Shown: piece by piece, positions 25,351-36,000 of the stretch
How positions within the stretch are numbered: the first letter of the stretch is position 1
How the letters are laid out: each line of letters begins with the position of its first letter
From: Rhinopomastus cyanomelas
Lineage: Eukaryota; Chordata; Aves; Bucerotiformes; Rhinopomastidae
Length of the DNA: 64,000 nt
Assembly (NCBI GenBank): GCA_013400115.1
Contig: VXBP01002786.1
Span: 350,656 to 414,655 of the forward strand
Direction: 5' to 3'
The notes under the pieces: generated by a model
Databases searched by the model: none
The model's input: only the letters and a program-made list of their open reading frames with translations
Told to the model about the DNA's origin: nothing
Translations under genes and position numbers: made by a program

Positions 25351-27045
25351 TCAGCGCTGGCTGGGGGCTGTTTTAATGCCAGTGGACGGTGCCGGGGAGT
25401 TTCAGGCAGACAGCTGCGCCAGGAGCGAGGGATGCGGTAGGTGTTCTGTGTGGAGGCTCTCTGGAACAGCTGCTGGCAGGGCCAAGCCGGGGTGGGGCTG
25501 GCTTTACCCTGGGAAGAGCTCAGGAGCTGCAGTCCGAGGGATGAGGTACGGAATAAGGGAGCTGGGACAGCCGAGGGTTCTAGTTTACTCCCCGAGAAGA
25601 CCCCGGCGTGGAAACAGCCTCAACAGTGGTCGTGTTCAAACTCAACCGGCAGGATGGTGGAAGTGACCCAAAGTCCCCGCGGATGGGAAACCAGTGTCGC
25701 AGCCAGACCCGAAACTGCCTTCTTACTGGGGGACATATCCACTACTCTGGGGTGACACGGGAACACCTCCTCCAAGAGTAACCCTCCACCAACCACGGGA
25801 GCTTGGGGGGGGCTGCAGAACCGACAGGCTCAGGTGATGTTGAGGTTCGGTGTCCGGGTTCCTTGGGGGCTCTTGGCTGGGGGCTTATTCTTGGCGCCAC
25901 GTGGGGACAGAGGATGCGGGAGGCCACGGTGAGAGGCTCCTGCTGCCTCGCTGGGGGATCAGGAAGTGCAGGAGGGCGATAACAGATACGGCCCCTCTTG
26001 TTCGCGGCTGGTGGAGCAAAAAGAGTCGCCTGAACCATCCCCGCAGCCTGTTCAGCTGAGGAGCCCCAGCAGGCAGCGGGGGTTGCGGGGGAGCCCTCAC
26101 ATGCCCTTTGCACCCCCGAAGCCGACGGATACAGGTACTGCGGCCCGTGATCCTGTATCGGGGCGATTTTGCCACAGGCAGCGCGGCAGCACGTGCTTCC
26201 TGGCGGTCTGTAGGGTCTTCCCTTTTTTGCCCCCTTCGGGGAAAAAACCCCCACGAGGAGTAGAGGGAGAGGTGAGAACACTAAAATTCCAGAGACGCGT
26301 TGGATCGTCTTGAGTCTGCCCACTGCTTTCCCCAGCTGTGGGGCTTCAGCATTGCGAGTGCGGGTCACACGTGTTAGCCTCGGCCCAGGCATCCCCCAGC
26401 CCCAGTCCCCACATGTCCCGTCTCATCCCTCCGTCTGCAAGCGGATAATCCTGGTGGGAAGGAGGGGCTGGTGGTGCTGGCACCACAGAGCTGTTTTCTT
26501 GGGTCTGAAATGATGCAGATGTCGTGTTGGTGCTGGCCAGGGCAAAGCCCCCGTGTATTTCATGGGAAAAGGGAGCCCATTAGGGCTCTTGCCTTAATGA
26601 CGTTAATGAGCTCAACCCCTATCAGCCAGAAGTCGCACAGACTCCAGCACCCACTGTGGGGTTTTTTTTTCAGTCTGAGGGAAGTGTTTTCCCAGAACTG
26701 AAGCGGTGGCAAACTGGATTGGAACTGGATCTCTTGGCTGCTACCCCGAGGCTAAAGATGTTGGAAGTTCTGTGGTCACCTCACCAGCCCCGTTTTGGAG
26801 AGTCAGTTCTGGGGATGTGAAAGGAGAGATGCCATGCTCATGTCTCCCAGCTGCCCTCCCCAAGTCTCTCCATCTATCTGCTCCGTTTCCCCTTCTGTGG
26901 ACAAGGCTTTTATCTTATCTCCACGCATTCTTCCTCCATTTCCTTTTCTGCTTCTCTGCTAACTTGTCACAAAAGGAGAACAAGCTGTGTAGGGGCGAAG
27001 AACGGACGGGAGGTCCTACTGCGGGAAGTCTGTCTATGGGCTTGG

Positions 27046-27450
27046 GGGATGCTGGGTGATGTTTGGCCATGCTGGATGACCTCTGACTGTGCTGGGAGGA
27101 CGCTGGATGACATCTAGTCATGCTGGGAGAACGCTGAGCCATGGTGCAGTGCTGTTCGGGTGGATCTTGGGGCTTTCTTGGGTGATGTGCTCGAAGATTA
27201 TTTTGATGCTGGGGATAATGGATGCAGATGCAATGATGCTCCTGGGGCTCAAGCAACGTTCAGATGATGCCAGGTGATACTAGGAATGTAGAGGGTGCAG
27301 GTCCAGGGATGTTCCTGGGGCTCAAGCCATGCTTGAGTATCTCGTTGGGAGGTGCTGGGCAGTCCTGGGGGCTGCTGGGTGATGGCTAGAAGATAGTGGG
27401 GGAGTACTTGGGATGCTTAAGGGGTGCAGAGAAGGCTGAGAAAGGCTGGG
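27046..27450. repeat. Degenerate tandem repeat in C15orf39 intron 1
   Basis: The words gctggatgac, gctgggtgat, gctgggaga and their variants recur about every 25-45 bases over roughly 400 bases, which points to an old, decayed minisatellite. Confidence 0.55.
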
Positions 27451-28073
27451 AGATGCTGGGACAGTCTGCCAGCTCCACCTGCTGGCACTCGCTGTCTGAC
27501 ACCCGGCACCCACTGCAGCAGCAGCCCACAATCACAAGACGCCGTGCAGGAGAGGGTCCTCCGGAGCGCATGAGACCTCAAATTAACTTGAAAGGGGAAA
27601 GCGGGAGGTGGATTTGGGGTGCTCTGTGCCCTACCACAGCCTGCGTCACCTGAGTTGACCCGGCTTTGCTCTGCAGCAGGCACTCATTGAAGCTTTGAAA
27701 GCAAAGCAGGGACAGAGCTTTTTAGGGCTTTTCCAAGGAGGAGGAAGTCCCTGTTGCCCTTGGCAGTGGTTGCCTGTGAGATGAGAAGGGATTTCCGTGG
27801 CTCCCTTCCTAGTTTAACCTTTAGCATCTCAAATTAATAAGGAAAAGCCTCACGGGGAAGCCAACACACTTTCTCTAGCCAGTGTGTGGCCACAGTGACG
27901 GTTGGAGAGCTCTTGGCGGCTCATGTCACCCCTTGCTGCTCTGCCGCGGGCTGGGTGCTTGCCAGGGGCACTTGCTTTGCTCAGGGTTTGTTTTCTCCCT
28001 TACTCCCATTTAGGAAGGCTGGCTCACCTCTCCCATCACACACCCGGGTCAGGACACCAGCCGCAGCGTGTAA

Positions 28074-31001
28074 ATGGCCTCGAAACAGCACCTGGAGCTG
28101 CTGGACTCTGTGGTTTTCAACAAACGACCTCGGCTGGAGATGGAGCCCACCTCCAGCTTCCCTGCCAGCCGCTGCAAGTCTAGCCCTGCGTCCAACCCTG
28201 GCTCCGAGAACCCTCCCAACTACAAGGGCTCCTACTTCTCCTGTCCGCTGCAAAGCCCTGGCAGCCCTGAGCAGCCCCTGGCACGCTGCAGCCTGGCAGC
28301 CACTTACCTGCACTGTGGCACCAGGGCTGGCAGCCAGTCCCTGCCGGTGGAGGGGCTGCTGCCAGGCTGCCTGCTCTACAGGCTTGAGGGTCTGGGCAAT
28401 GAGAAGGGCAAGGAGAGCCTCAGGCAGGAGCTGCTCCTGGCCCCAAGACACTCCTTCCCAGTGAAGCAGCCGGTGGCTGTGAACAAGGCGGCCCCACTGG
28501 CCATCCCCAAGCCAGTGTACAGAGCCCCAACGTGCTTCTTGGACCCAAGGCTGGCCCTGCCACTGGGACCCTGGCTTGAGAGATCGGGGGATGCAGAACG
28601 GGCTCTGCCTGCTGCCACCCCTGCCAGCGAGCCCCTCAACAGCACTGGGCTGCACATGGGAGGTCCCAACCCCAACATCCTGCCGCTGCACCCCAGCTTG
28701 GCAATGCCTGCCAAGGAGGAGGTGGACTCCCCTGCCGCCTTCTCCCACTACTATGCTACCTTTGAGAAATTCAGGGCCCCCCTTGGCTCTCCCCCTGTCC
28801 CTGAGCAGAGGAAGGTGCCTGAGGTGCCCAGCCTCAGCTCAGACCCCTGGCCCAGGCTCCAGGAGAGACCATCGGTGTGTTACCCCCACACTCACTACCC
28901 ACTGCCCCTCCAGAAAGCTGCCCCTCTGCTCTACCCCCACCCTTCTCCCCCCATGGAGGCTCAGCCCAGTGCCCTGCCCGGTGCCTACAAGGGCTGTGGC
29001 TTTGTGGGGAGTGGAGAGACCTTTCCTGGCTCTTACCTGAAGCCCCAAGCTCCGAGGAGCTACTTCACCAGTCCTTTGGACACTTTGGTACCAAAGGGGT
29101 CTGACGTGGGGCTGGTGGCCTCACCAAGGGATGCTGAGTCATCACGGCTGGTCAGCTTCTTGCCAAACCCCAGCTTTGCCTTCGGTGCTGGTGATGCAAA
29201 TGGGTTCAGCACCTCCTTCCCCAGCACCGAGTCAAGCTTTGAGCAGCACCAGGTGGAAAGTCCACAGCAACCAGCAGCCTCAAGACACAGCAGCGCCTTC
29301 CAGCCCATCTGCAACCCAAAGAAGCTGCCCATAGGCTCTAGTGGCCTCAAAGAGACCCTTCCCAAAGGAGAAGATGGCTGGATGAAGCCTAGCTGGGGGG
29401 AGCAGGGCCCTCCTTACTCCCCAGGGAGGAGGAGAGCCAGCCCAGCCCCACAGCAGACCCCCAGTGGTGGACCCCCAGCTCCTGTCATGGTACGGAAGGG
29501 AGATGCCTTCAGGTTAAAGGATGCGGTTAAGGATCTTGTGCCACCTTTGCTGGCCATGTCCCCCCTGGAGGAGCTGAATGACAGGAGGGATGATGAGGCT
29601 TCTCCGTCCTCCCCTCCCATGCCTGTGATCCACAACGTCTTCAGCCTGGCACCATACAGGGACTACCTGGAGGGCACTGGGGGCTCAGCCCAGCTCCCTT
29701 TCTGCAGCGAGCAGCTGCGGGGAGGCAGCTCCCCCAGGAACCCAGGGATTAGCCAGGAGCCCAGTCTCCCCAGAGAGCCCTCAGCTGTGCCCAGCCCACA
29801 GGAGCAGAGGATGGGCCAGGGCCATGGGGGAACATGTCACAGCAGGGCCCATGAAAAGCCACAGCTAGTGCCGCAAGACCCAGGGTCTCAGCAGGGCAGC
29901 CCCTGTGGGACGGGGAGTGAGGAGCTTGGCCCTGAGTCCATGGTGCTGGACCTCAGCCTGAAGAAGACATTGCTGGAAGCCGGGGAGATGCAGGCACTCC
30001 CTGGCCATGGGGAGGAGAAAGAAGATCCTGGGGGGAAGGCGGAGGTGGGAGAGGGGGCCAAGTCCCAGGTGCTGCCCTTGCTGCTTGAGGTGACCTCTGG
30101 AGACAAGAGCAACTTCCAGAGCTCAGCCACCTTCATGTTCAAGAAGTTCAAGATGCTGCGCTCCCTCCCACCCAGTGCTGTGTTCCCCCTCCAGGCTGGC
30201 AGCCCCTGCAACTCCCAGCCTAGCCCAGGTCCCCCAGCCCCTTCCAGCAGTGACCCCCCCCCACTGCAGACCACATCCTCCTCCCCACCAGCCAGCAGCT
30301 CCCTGGTCCACCAACCCAGTGCCTCCTCGAGGCAGGGGGCTCGCCCAGCTCTACAGCTGCCCCCAGTGCCCAAAGTCCTCCATGAGCAGGGGAACGAGGG
30401 GGCTTGTGGCCCCCAGACGTCTGCTGGCCAGTATTTCATCGCTCTGCACACGTGGCTATGCGACGTGATTTCGTGCTCAGTGTCCAGGTCCTCCCCGGAG
30501 CTCCTGTGGCAGTGGCTGAAGAAGGCAGAGCCAGCGGAAGAGCTGGGTGAGAGGGCCAAGGCCTCCCAGAAGGCCAAGAACAGCACCAGGATGCCTGAAA
30601 GTCAAAAGCCCCCCAAAGGCAAGGAGATCTGGTTGGCTTTCCAGGATGTGGCCACTCTGCTCCCCAACCTCCTCTCTCAGCTGGAGACCTTTATGTTTGC
30701 TTGCAAGTGCCCTTTCCCTCACGTGGTTCGGGCGGGAGCCATCTTCATCCCCATCCACGTTGTGAAGGAGAAGCTCTTTCCCAAGCTCCCGGGGGCCTCT
30801 GTTGACCAAGTGCTGCAGGAGCACAAGGTGGAGCTGCGTCCCACCACGCTCTCGGAGGAGAAGCACTTGAGAGACTTGGAATTAAAAAGCTGCACCTCAC
30901 GCATGCTGAAGCTCCTGGCACTCAAGCAGCTCCCTGACATCTACCCAGACCTGCTGAACCTCCACTGGCACAACTCCATCAGGCAGCAGCTTGGTAGGTA
31001 G
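28074..31001 (+). CDS. C15orf39: C15orf39 homologue (uncharacterised Ser/Pro-rich protein)
   Basis: The whole coding sequence lies in one exon that starts at the acceptor tcccatttag (exon from 28014), with ATG at 28074 and TAG at 30999-31001. The 975 residues compare with about 1047 in human. The start MASKQHLELLDSVVFNKRPR is the family's N-terminus. The middle is Pro/Ser-rich and probably disordered. Around residue 622, MVLDLSLKK resembles the PxDLS motif bound by the CtBP co-repressor. The last 200 residues are more ordered, with YFIALHTWLCDVISCSV near residue 786 and a final PDLLNLHWHNSIRQQLGR. Identity is supported by the sequence and by its place after PPCDC, as in human 15q24. The molecular role is not established, and a nuclear co-regulator role is inference from the CtBP-like motif. 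Confidence 0.93.
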   Translation: MASKQHLELLDSVVFNKRPRLEMEPTSSFPASRCKSSPASNPGSENPPNYKGSYFSCPLQSPGSPEQPLARCSLAATYLHCGTRAGSQSLPVEGLLPGCLLYRLEGLGNEKGKESLRQELLLAPRHSFPVKQPVAVNKAAPLAIPKPVYRAPTCFLDPRLALPLGPWLERSGDAERALPAATPASEPLNSTGLHMGGPNPNILPLHPSLAMPAKEEVDSPAAFSHYYATFEKFRAPLGSPPVPEQRKVPEVPSLSSDPWPRLQERPSVCYPHTHYPLPLQKAAPLLYPHPSPPMEAQPSALPGAYKGCGFVGSGETFPGSYLKPQAPRSYFTSPLDTLVPKGSDVGLVASPRDAESSRLVSFLPNPSFAFGAGDANGFSTSFPSTESSFEQHQVESPQQPAASRHSSAFQPICNPKKLPIGSSGLKETLPKGEDGWMKPSWGEQGPPYSPGRRRASPAPQQTPSGGPPAPVMVRKGDAFRLKDAVKDLVPPLLAMSPLEELNDRRDDEASPSSPPMPVIHNVFSLAPYRDYLEGTGGSAQLPFCSEQLRGGSSPRNPGISQEPSLPREPSAVPSPQEQRMGQGHGGTCHSRAHEKPQLVPQDPGSQQGSPCGTGSEELGPESMVLDLSLKKTLLEAGEMQALPGHGEEKEDPGGKAEVGEGAKSQVLPLLLEVTSGDKSNFQSSATFMFKKFKMLRSLPPSAVFPLQAGSPCNSQPSPGPPAPSSSDPPPLQTTSSSPPASSSLVHQPSASSRQGARPALQLPPVPKVLHEQGNEGACGPQTSAGQYFIALHTWLCDVISCSVSRSSPELLWQWLKKAEPAEELGERAKASQKAKNSTRMPESQKPPKGKEIWLAFQDVATLLPNLLSQLETFMFACKCPFPHVVRAGAIFIPIHVVKEKLFPKLPGASVDQVLQEHKVELRPTTLSEEKHLRDLELKSCTSRMLKLLALKQLPDIYPDLLNLHWHNSIRQQLGR

Positions 31002-32160
31002 CCTGGCAGCTCCCAGCAGGGCTGGTGACACTTGTGGGTCACCCAGAGAAGCCCCAGCTGCATCTGCCTCCAGATGCTACTGTTCAGTGGGAGCATCCAT
31101 CCCTCATGTGACCATTCAGCAGCCTTGTCCTCCCAAGGGTTCTGCTTTTCTCCATGGGGAGGTATCACCAACAACTCAATTTCTTACAGGTTGGAGCTTG
31201 CAGGCTGACCAGCATCCCTCCAAGTAGGTGCCTCTTCTTCTGGGGATGTTTTATGGGACTGATGTAGTTTTGTGGAGGTGGATGGGTGTGTTTGGCATGA
31301 TGATGGAGCTCAGGCTAGCCAGGGAGGAGGACAGGAGGAGCAATGCTGCCCTGGCTGGGTTTGTGGCTGGGCCTGGGTTATTTGGGATGGGGAGGAGAAG
31401 ACCCTGCTGTCTCTAACCACTCTGCCCTTTCCAGGTAGCTGATGGCAAAGCAAACCCACACAGAGATGCTCAGGTCCCACCAGCTGGGTGGCTGTGCCAA
31501 GGGTGAGGATCGTGGTGCCAGCATCAGCCAAGGGACCATTTCTCACAGCCGCGCCTCTCTGCCCTAACTGGTTTGGACATGACGTTCCCAGTAAATGTTC
31601 CTTCCTCCTCAGTTTCAGTTTGTAAGGGGCTGTGGGGATCAGACACAGCATTCAGCCTCAAGAGCACCACCGTGTGCGTCACTACAGGACTAGGGCTTGC
31701 ATCGTTTGAGGGGAAGACGTTTGCAGACCTCCAGGGATTTCCCTTCACCAGGAGCTGCTGCCTTCAGGTTGTTTTTTTTTTTAAAAGAAACCAACACAAG
31801 CCCCAGTGATTATTTTTTTAATTTAACCCCACAACTTCACACCGTGACGCAGACCCCGGCTGCCCTACGGGCAGGGGCTCACTGAGGAACAGCCTTGACT
31901 GGGACGCTGGGACCCTGCAGAGGCCGGGGAAGCGCTGCCGCCAGGACAGGTACTTCTCATCCCAGGAGGGCTTGGGCAGCCCAGGATCACTGGATCCCCA
32001 GCAGAGGCCTTACAGACTCAACACTCTGGTGTCTTCCCAGCTGCACGGAGGAACCAAGCGAGGATTTTCATTTTCTTTTATGGGGGTTTTTTACTATTTT
32101 TATTTCACTACAAGAGATATTTATTTTAAACTGAGAAAACAAAGATTACAAAAGAAAACA
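31002..32160 (+). other. Probable 3' UTR of C15orf39
   Basis: The stretch after the stop ends in U-rich sequence with a TATTTAT element and oligo-T runs (31770-32130), typical of a vertebrate 3' UTR. I found no canonical AATAAA, so the end is uncertain. The next gene's putative TATA box begins only about 450 bases later. Confidence 0.45.
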
Positions 32161-32605
32161 GCCCCAAACCTGTACCGCAGGGCGTTGTAGCCCAAAGGGG
32201 TGTTTGGTGGCCTGGTGTTTCTGCAGGTGCCTCTCTGGCTGTCCACTGGGACGCTCTGGCTGCAGCGGGGCCGGGAGCGTGCCGCAGCCGAGCACGGCGC
32301 TGCACAGCGGTCTGGAGAGCGGTGCTTGCCGTCGCGCTGTCGCTGGTGGGTGCTGACAGCGAAGGGGCTCCTCCAGCTCCCTTTAACGCTTCGTAAGAAT
32401 TTAAAGGGGAATCTTGCCTATTTCCAAAGACACCAGGCTCTGCTCTTTGCTTCCCAGCAGGGCACAAAGGTCCAGTGAGGGAGGGGTGGGTAGAGGGTGT
32501 GAAGCTGGGAGGCCTCTCAGCTGCCAAAGGGCTTCCCCAGTTAGTTTGGGTGTTAACTGGGAGCAGCTGGGGTGCAGCCACCACCCCTTCCTTCCCCAGA
32601 AATTG

Positions 32606-32613
32606 GATAAAAG
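32606..32613 (+). promoter_or_regulatory. TATA-like box of the SEA-domain gene
   Basis: GATAAAAG lies about 50 bases before a strong donor (CCAG/gtaagg at 32663/32664). That would give a very short non-coding first exon of about 30 bases, an intron 32664-32932, and the large exon from 32933. This placement is inference from spacing. Confidence 0.4.
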
Positions 32614-33017
32614 CCAGGGCTGGGGCAGGGGCCCTGTTGTTCTTTTCTCCTTTGGCTGGCCAGGTAAGGAGTTTCTTGTCTCTGGTGAGGGAAGGTGGAT
32701 GCTTCGGGCAGGGAACGAGGTCGTGGCTGAGCCCGGGGTCCTGCTCTGCGCCCGAATCCTCCCTGCTCCTCCTGGGAGCTGCTGCGGCTTCTTCCAAGCT
32801 CCTGAGTTGGTGGAGCGGCCAGAGCCCGGAGAGACGAGGGGCTTCCTGGGCTCTGGCGGGTGGGATGTTCTGGGGTGGGCGGGAGGAGCTTGGAAGGTCC
32901 GAACCTAAACCTGCCGTTATGCCTCTCCTCAGGGGCGGTGGCCCTGTGGCCTCTCCTGAGCGGAACCGAGGGCTTGGACCACCGAACGCTGTGGGCACTG
33001 GTGCCCTCCAGCTGGAA

Positions 33018-36000
33018 ATGCTGCTGCGTGGCGAGGGGACCGGGACAGCGGGCGCAGTGCTCGCCGCCGGCGGGCGGTGTGGCAGAGCCGGCCTCGTGCT
33101 GGCGGTGTCTCTGTGCGCTGCTGCTCTGCTCCCCAGCCCGGGAGCTCTGGCTGCCCTGCCCCAGCCCACCAGCAACCTTCTGCCCCCTTCTCCTGCTCAG
33201 TCAGACTCGACAGCCTCCCGGCAAGAGACAAGCGGCAATCTGGTGATAGCCTGTGGGGACTTGCACAAGGAGCACGGAAGGGTGCTGGGGGGTGCTGTGG
33301 GCACCCCAGGCTGCTTCCCAGGGGTTGAGGATGTGACCTATGGGGCGGATGCTGAAGGACTGGTCTCAGAGGCACTAATCCCAGCCACAGCCTCTTCCTT
33401 GTCAGCTGGGATCTCCTCACAGTGGCAGCCTAGCTCCAGACATAGGGAACGGCTCGGGGTGGGCATGGCAGTGGTTGCTACCTCTGCTCAACTCCCCCAG
33501 ACCATGGTTGACACCAGTCCTAGCTCCTGGCATCCCTCTTCTCTGGGAGGCCTTTGTGGCACAACACCAGGCTCATGTGAGGCAACACAGGTGCCTGTGG
33601 TCACCTTGTCCCATGGCTCTGGACAGCCAGCAGACATAGCAGAACCCCAGAGCCTGGGTGCTCCTGGTGTACCAGCACATGTAGGGGCTTCCCAGAGCCC
33701 TGCTGCAGTTGGCCAGCCTGGAGGTGACCCCACGCTGCCCTTTGGGGCATCCCACAAAAATCAGACGATGCCCCACAGAGAAGATTCCTGCCAAACTGCA
33801 AGCCATGAACATTCTACTGTGGTCACAGCTGGCATTTTGTCTTCTAGAGGCACCAGTACTGCATTTGTTCTAGATGTCAGCCATCATCAAGAGCTCATTT
33901 CCTCCCTTCCTCCAGCAGAGTCTGGGGATCCTGCTGCCACCTCAGGGATACTGAATGACCTGTCTTTCCCCACAGTACAGGCTTTTCTGACATCCAGTGA
34001 AGCCCCTCCTTCCCCATCCCAGTCCAGGGCCCCTAGTGCTGCAAATCCAACTGTGGCTGGGGTGACCTTGGCAGTCCCTGATACCACCCCACAGCCTGAA
34101 GCAGCCAAAGCCCTCTGCAAGGATGGAGCTGCGATAGTGGCTTCTCCCTCTCCAAGAGCTGCAGGTGTGACAGGTGGCTCCTCCCTGGGGTCATCTATCT
34201 GGCAGCCAGCTCTGCACCCACAGCTCTGCACCACAGCATCTGAGGATGGAGCCGCTGCAGGGCAGCACCAGGCTGTGACAGTGGCAGAGATCAGTGTGCA
34301 GGGAGCTGGGCACACTGAGCCCTGGGCAGTACTGGTAGAACCCACTGCTGTTTCAGCAGGAGCTTCAGTGGGCACCCATGCCAGCCCAGGCTGTGTGCCC
34401 TCTCCCAGTTTCCAAAGCCCTTGGTCTGAGGCTATGTACCACACCAGCACCTCAAGCTTGCCATCTCCATCCTACCTGCTGACTGCCACTGGAGCTTCTT
34501 CCACTCAGACCCTGGCTGCTGCTTCTGTATCGAGTCCCTCTGTCCACCCCTCTGCAGCCACAGGAGAAGCCTTCACCTCAGCAGAGCTGGTAACGATGGG
34601 CAAATGTGGCTCTCCAGGTATGAAGGTTCCTGGGCTTCCCTCCTCAGCACAGCCTGCGCATGTGCTGCCCTTGCGGTTCCGGCTGGTGGGCATCACTTAC
34701 AGCGAGGCACTGAGCAGCCGGGCTCCGCAGAACCGCAGGGAGCTGGAGGAAGAAGTAACCATGATGGTGAGTGCGGGAGCTGGTCAGTACAGGCCCTTCT
34801 GGGTGCAGGGGCTGAGGCTGAAAAGCTACTGCAGCAAGTCCTGCTGGGCGAGGAGCCTGCAGGCTGCATCAGCCCTGGCTTGGGCTATCACCCACCCAGA
34901 CACGGTATAGATGAAAGCCTCTGGCACTGCTTCACCAGAGCTGGGCTGGGATGCTTGGTTTGCGGTGGAATCGGACTCCCCTCGCTCCTGGAACATAATG
35001 GGGCCATTGCACGCTGCTGGTTGGCACTGGGGTGTTCTCTCCTGGCTGCTGTTGGGAGCCCTGGCTTTTGTCAGCTCAGCTGTGACCACCCCCTTGTAAG
35101 AAAACCCCAGATGTGTAAAAGCTGCTTCATGAACAGGTGCTGATTTCTTCCAGCTGAACCAACTACTGTCTGCCTACGAGACCTTCCTGCAGGCAGACGT
35201 CCTCGAGTTCATGTGAGTGTAAAGCTCTGCCCTGGGGTGGGCTTGCCTTGGAGAGAAGGATTTGCCCAATCCAGTTTTCCAGACAGGCCTTGGGAGGGCT
35301 GTGCTCTTTCAAGGGACCCCAGCTGAAAAGTGTCTGAAGCCCCTCTCATTGGGTGGGGAGCTCATATGAGGAGGATGGGGCTCTAAAGCTGCTCCCAAAG
35401 GAGAGCTGGGCTACCTACCCTCTCTTCTCCCTCCCAGGAATGGCTCGGTGCTGGTGCGAGCACAGGCTCTGTTCCGGGGGGACGTTCCTGCTCCCACCAA
35501 CTCCCACCTCATCCGGACTGTCATCACAGAGGCGAGCAGGAAGAAGAACATCTTCAGCTGGCAGCTGGAGCCACAGTCTGTCCAGTCCAGCGGTAAGCTG
35601 CAGAGATATTCCCATAGCAGAGCTGCTGCTGTCACGTGTCTTCCCTGTGCCTCTAGCTAACCCCAAACCTGACCAGTTTGGTCTTCGGGCTTCACCTGCA
35701 ACTAACACCCTTTCTGACTCCTACAAAGCCCTTTACAGTTAAGGAAGCTGGAGACATCTGTAGCAGTTAGTCCTCTGTGGTCCAGTGCTTCTGTTAAACT
35801 CTGGCTTCCCCTCCTTGACCTGCCTCTCCTGTCTTGAGGTGGTGTGTCCCAAGTCCTTGCTGCCAGTCTCTTTGCTCTGCTGGCGGTGTGTGGCGGAGGG
35901 TGAGCTCTGGGCTGACTGTTCTCTCGCAAGGAAGGTGGAGGATACAGGCAGTACTGCCTTCTGAACTCTCTTAGGCTTCAGTCTGAAGAACCTGGACCCA

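Noticed and set aside
27886..28464. 192-codon plus-strand frame overlapping the C15orf39 start
   Set aside because: It is out of frame with the 975-codon protein, begins before the splice acceptor and has composition-driven sequence.
32126..33175. 349-codon minus-strand open frame
   Set aside because: It is the antisense of the promoter and first coding exon of the SEA-domain gene. The sense strand has splice sites, a signal peptide and a continuing frame.
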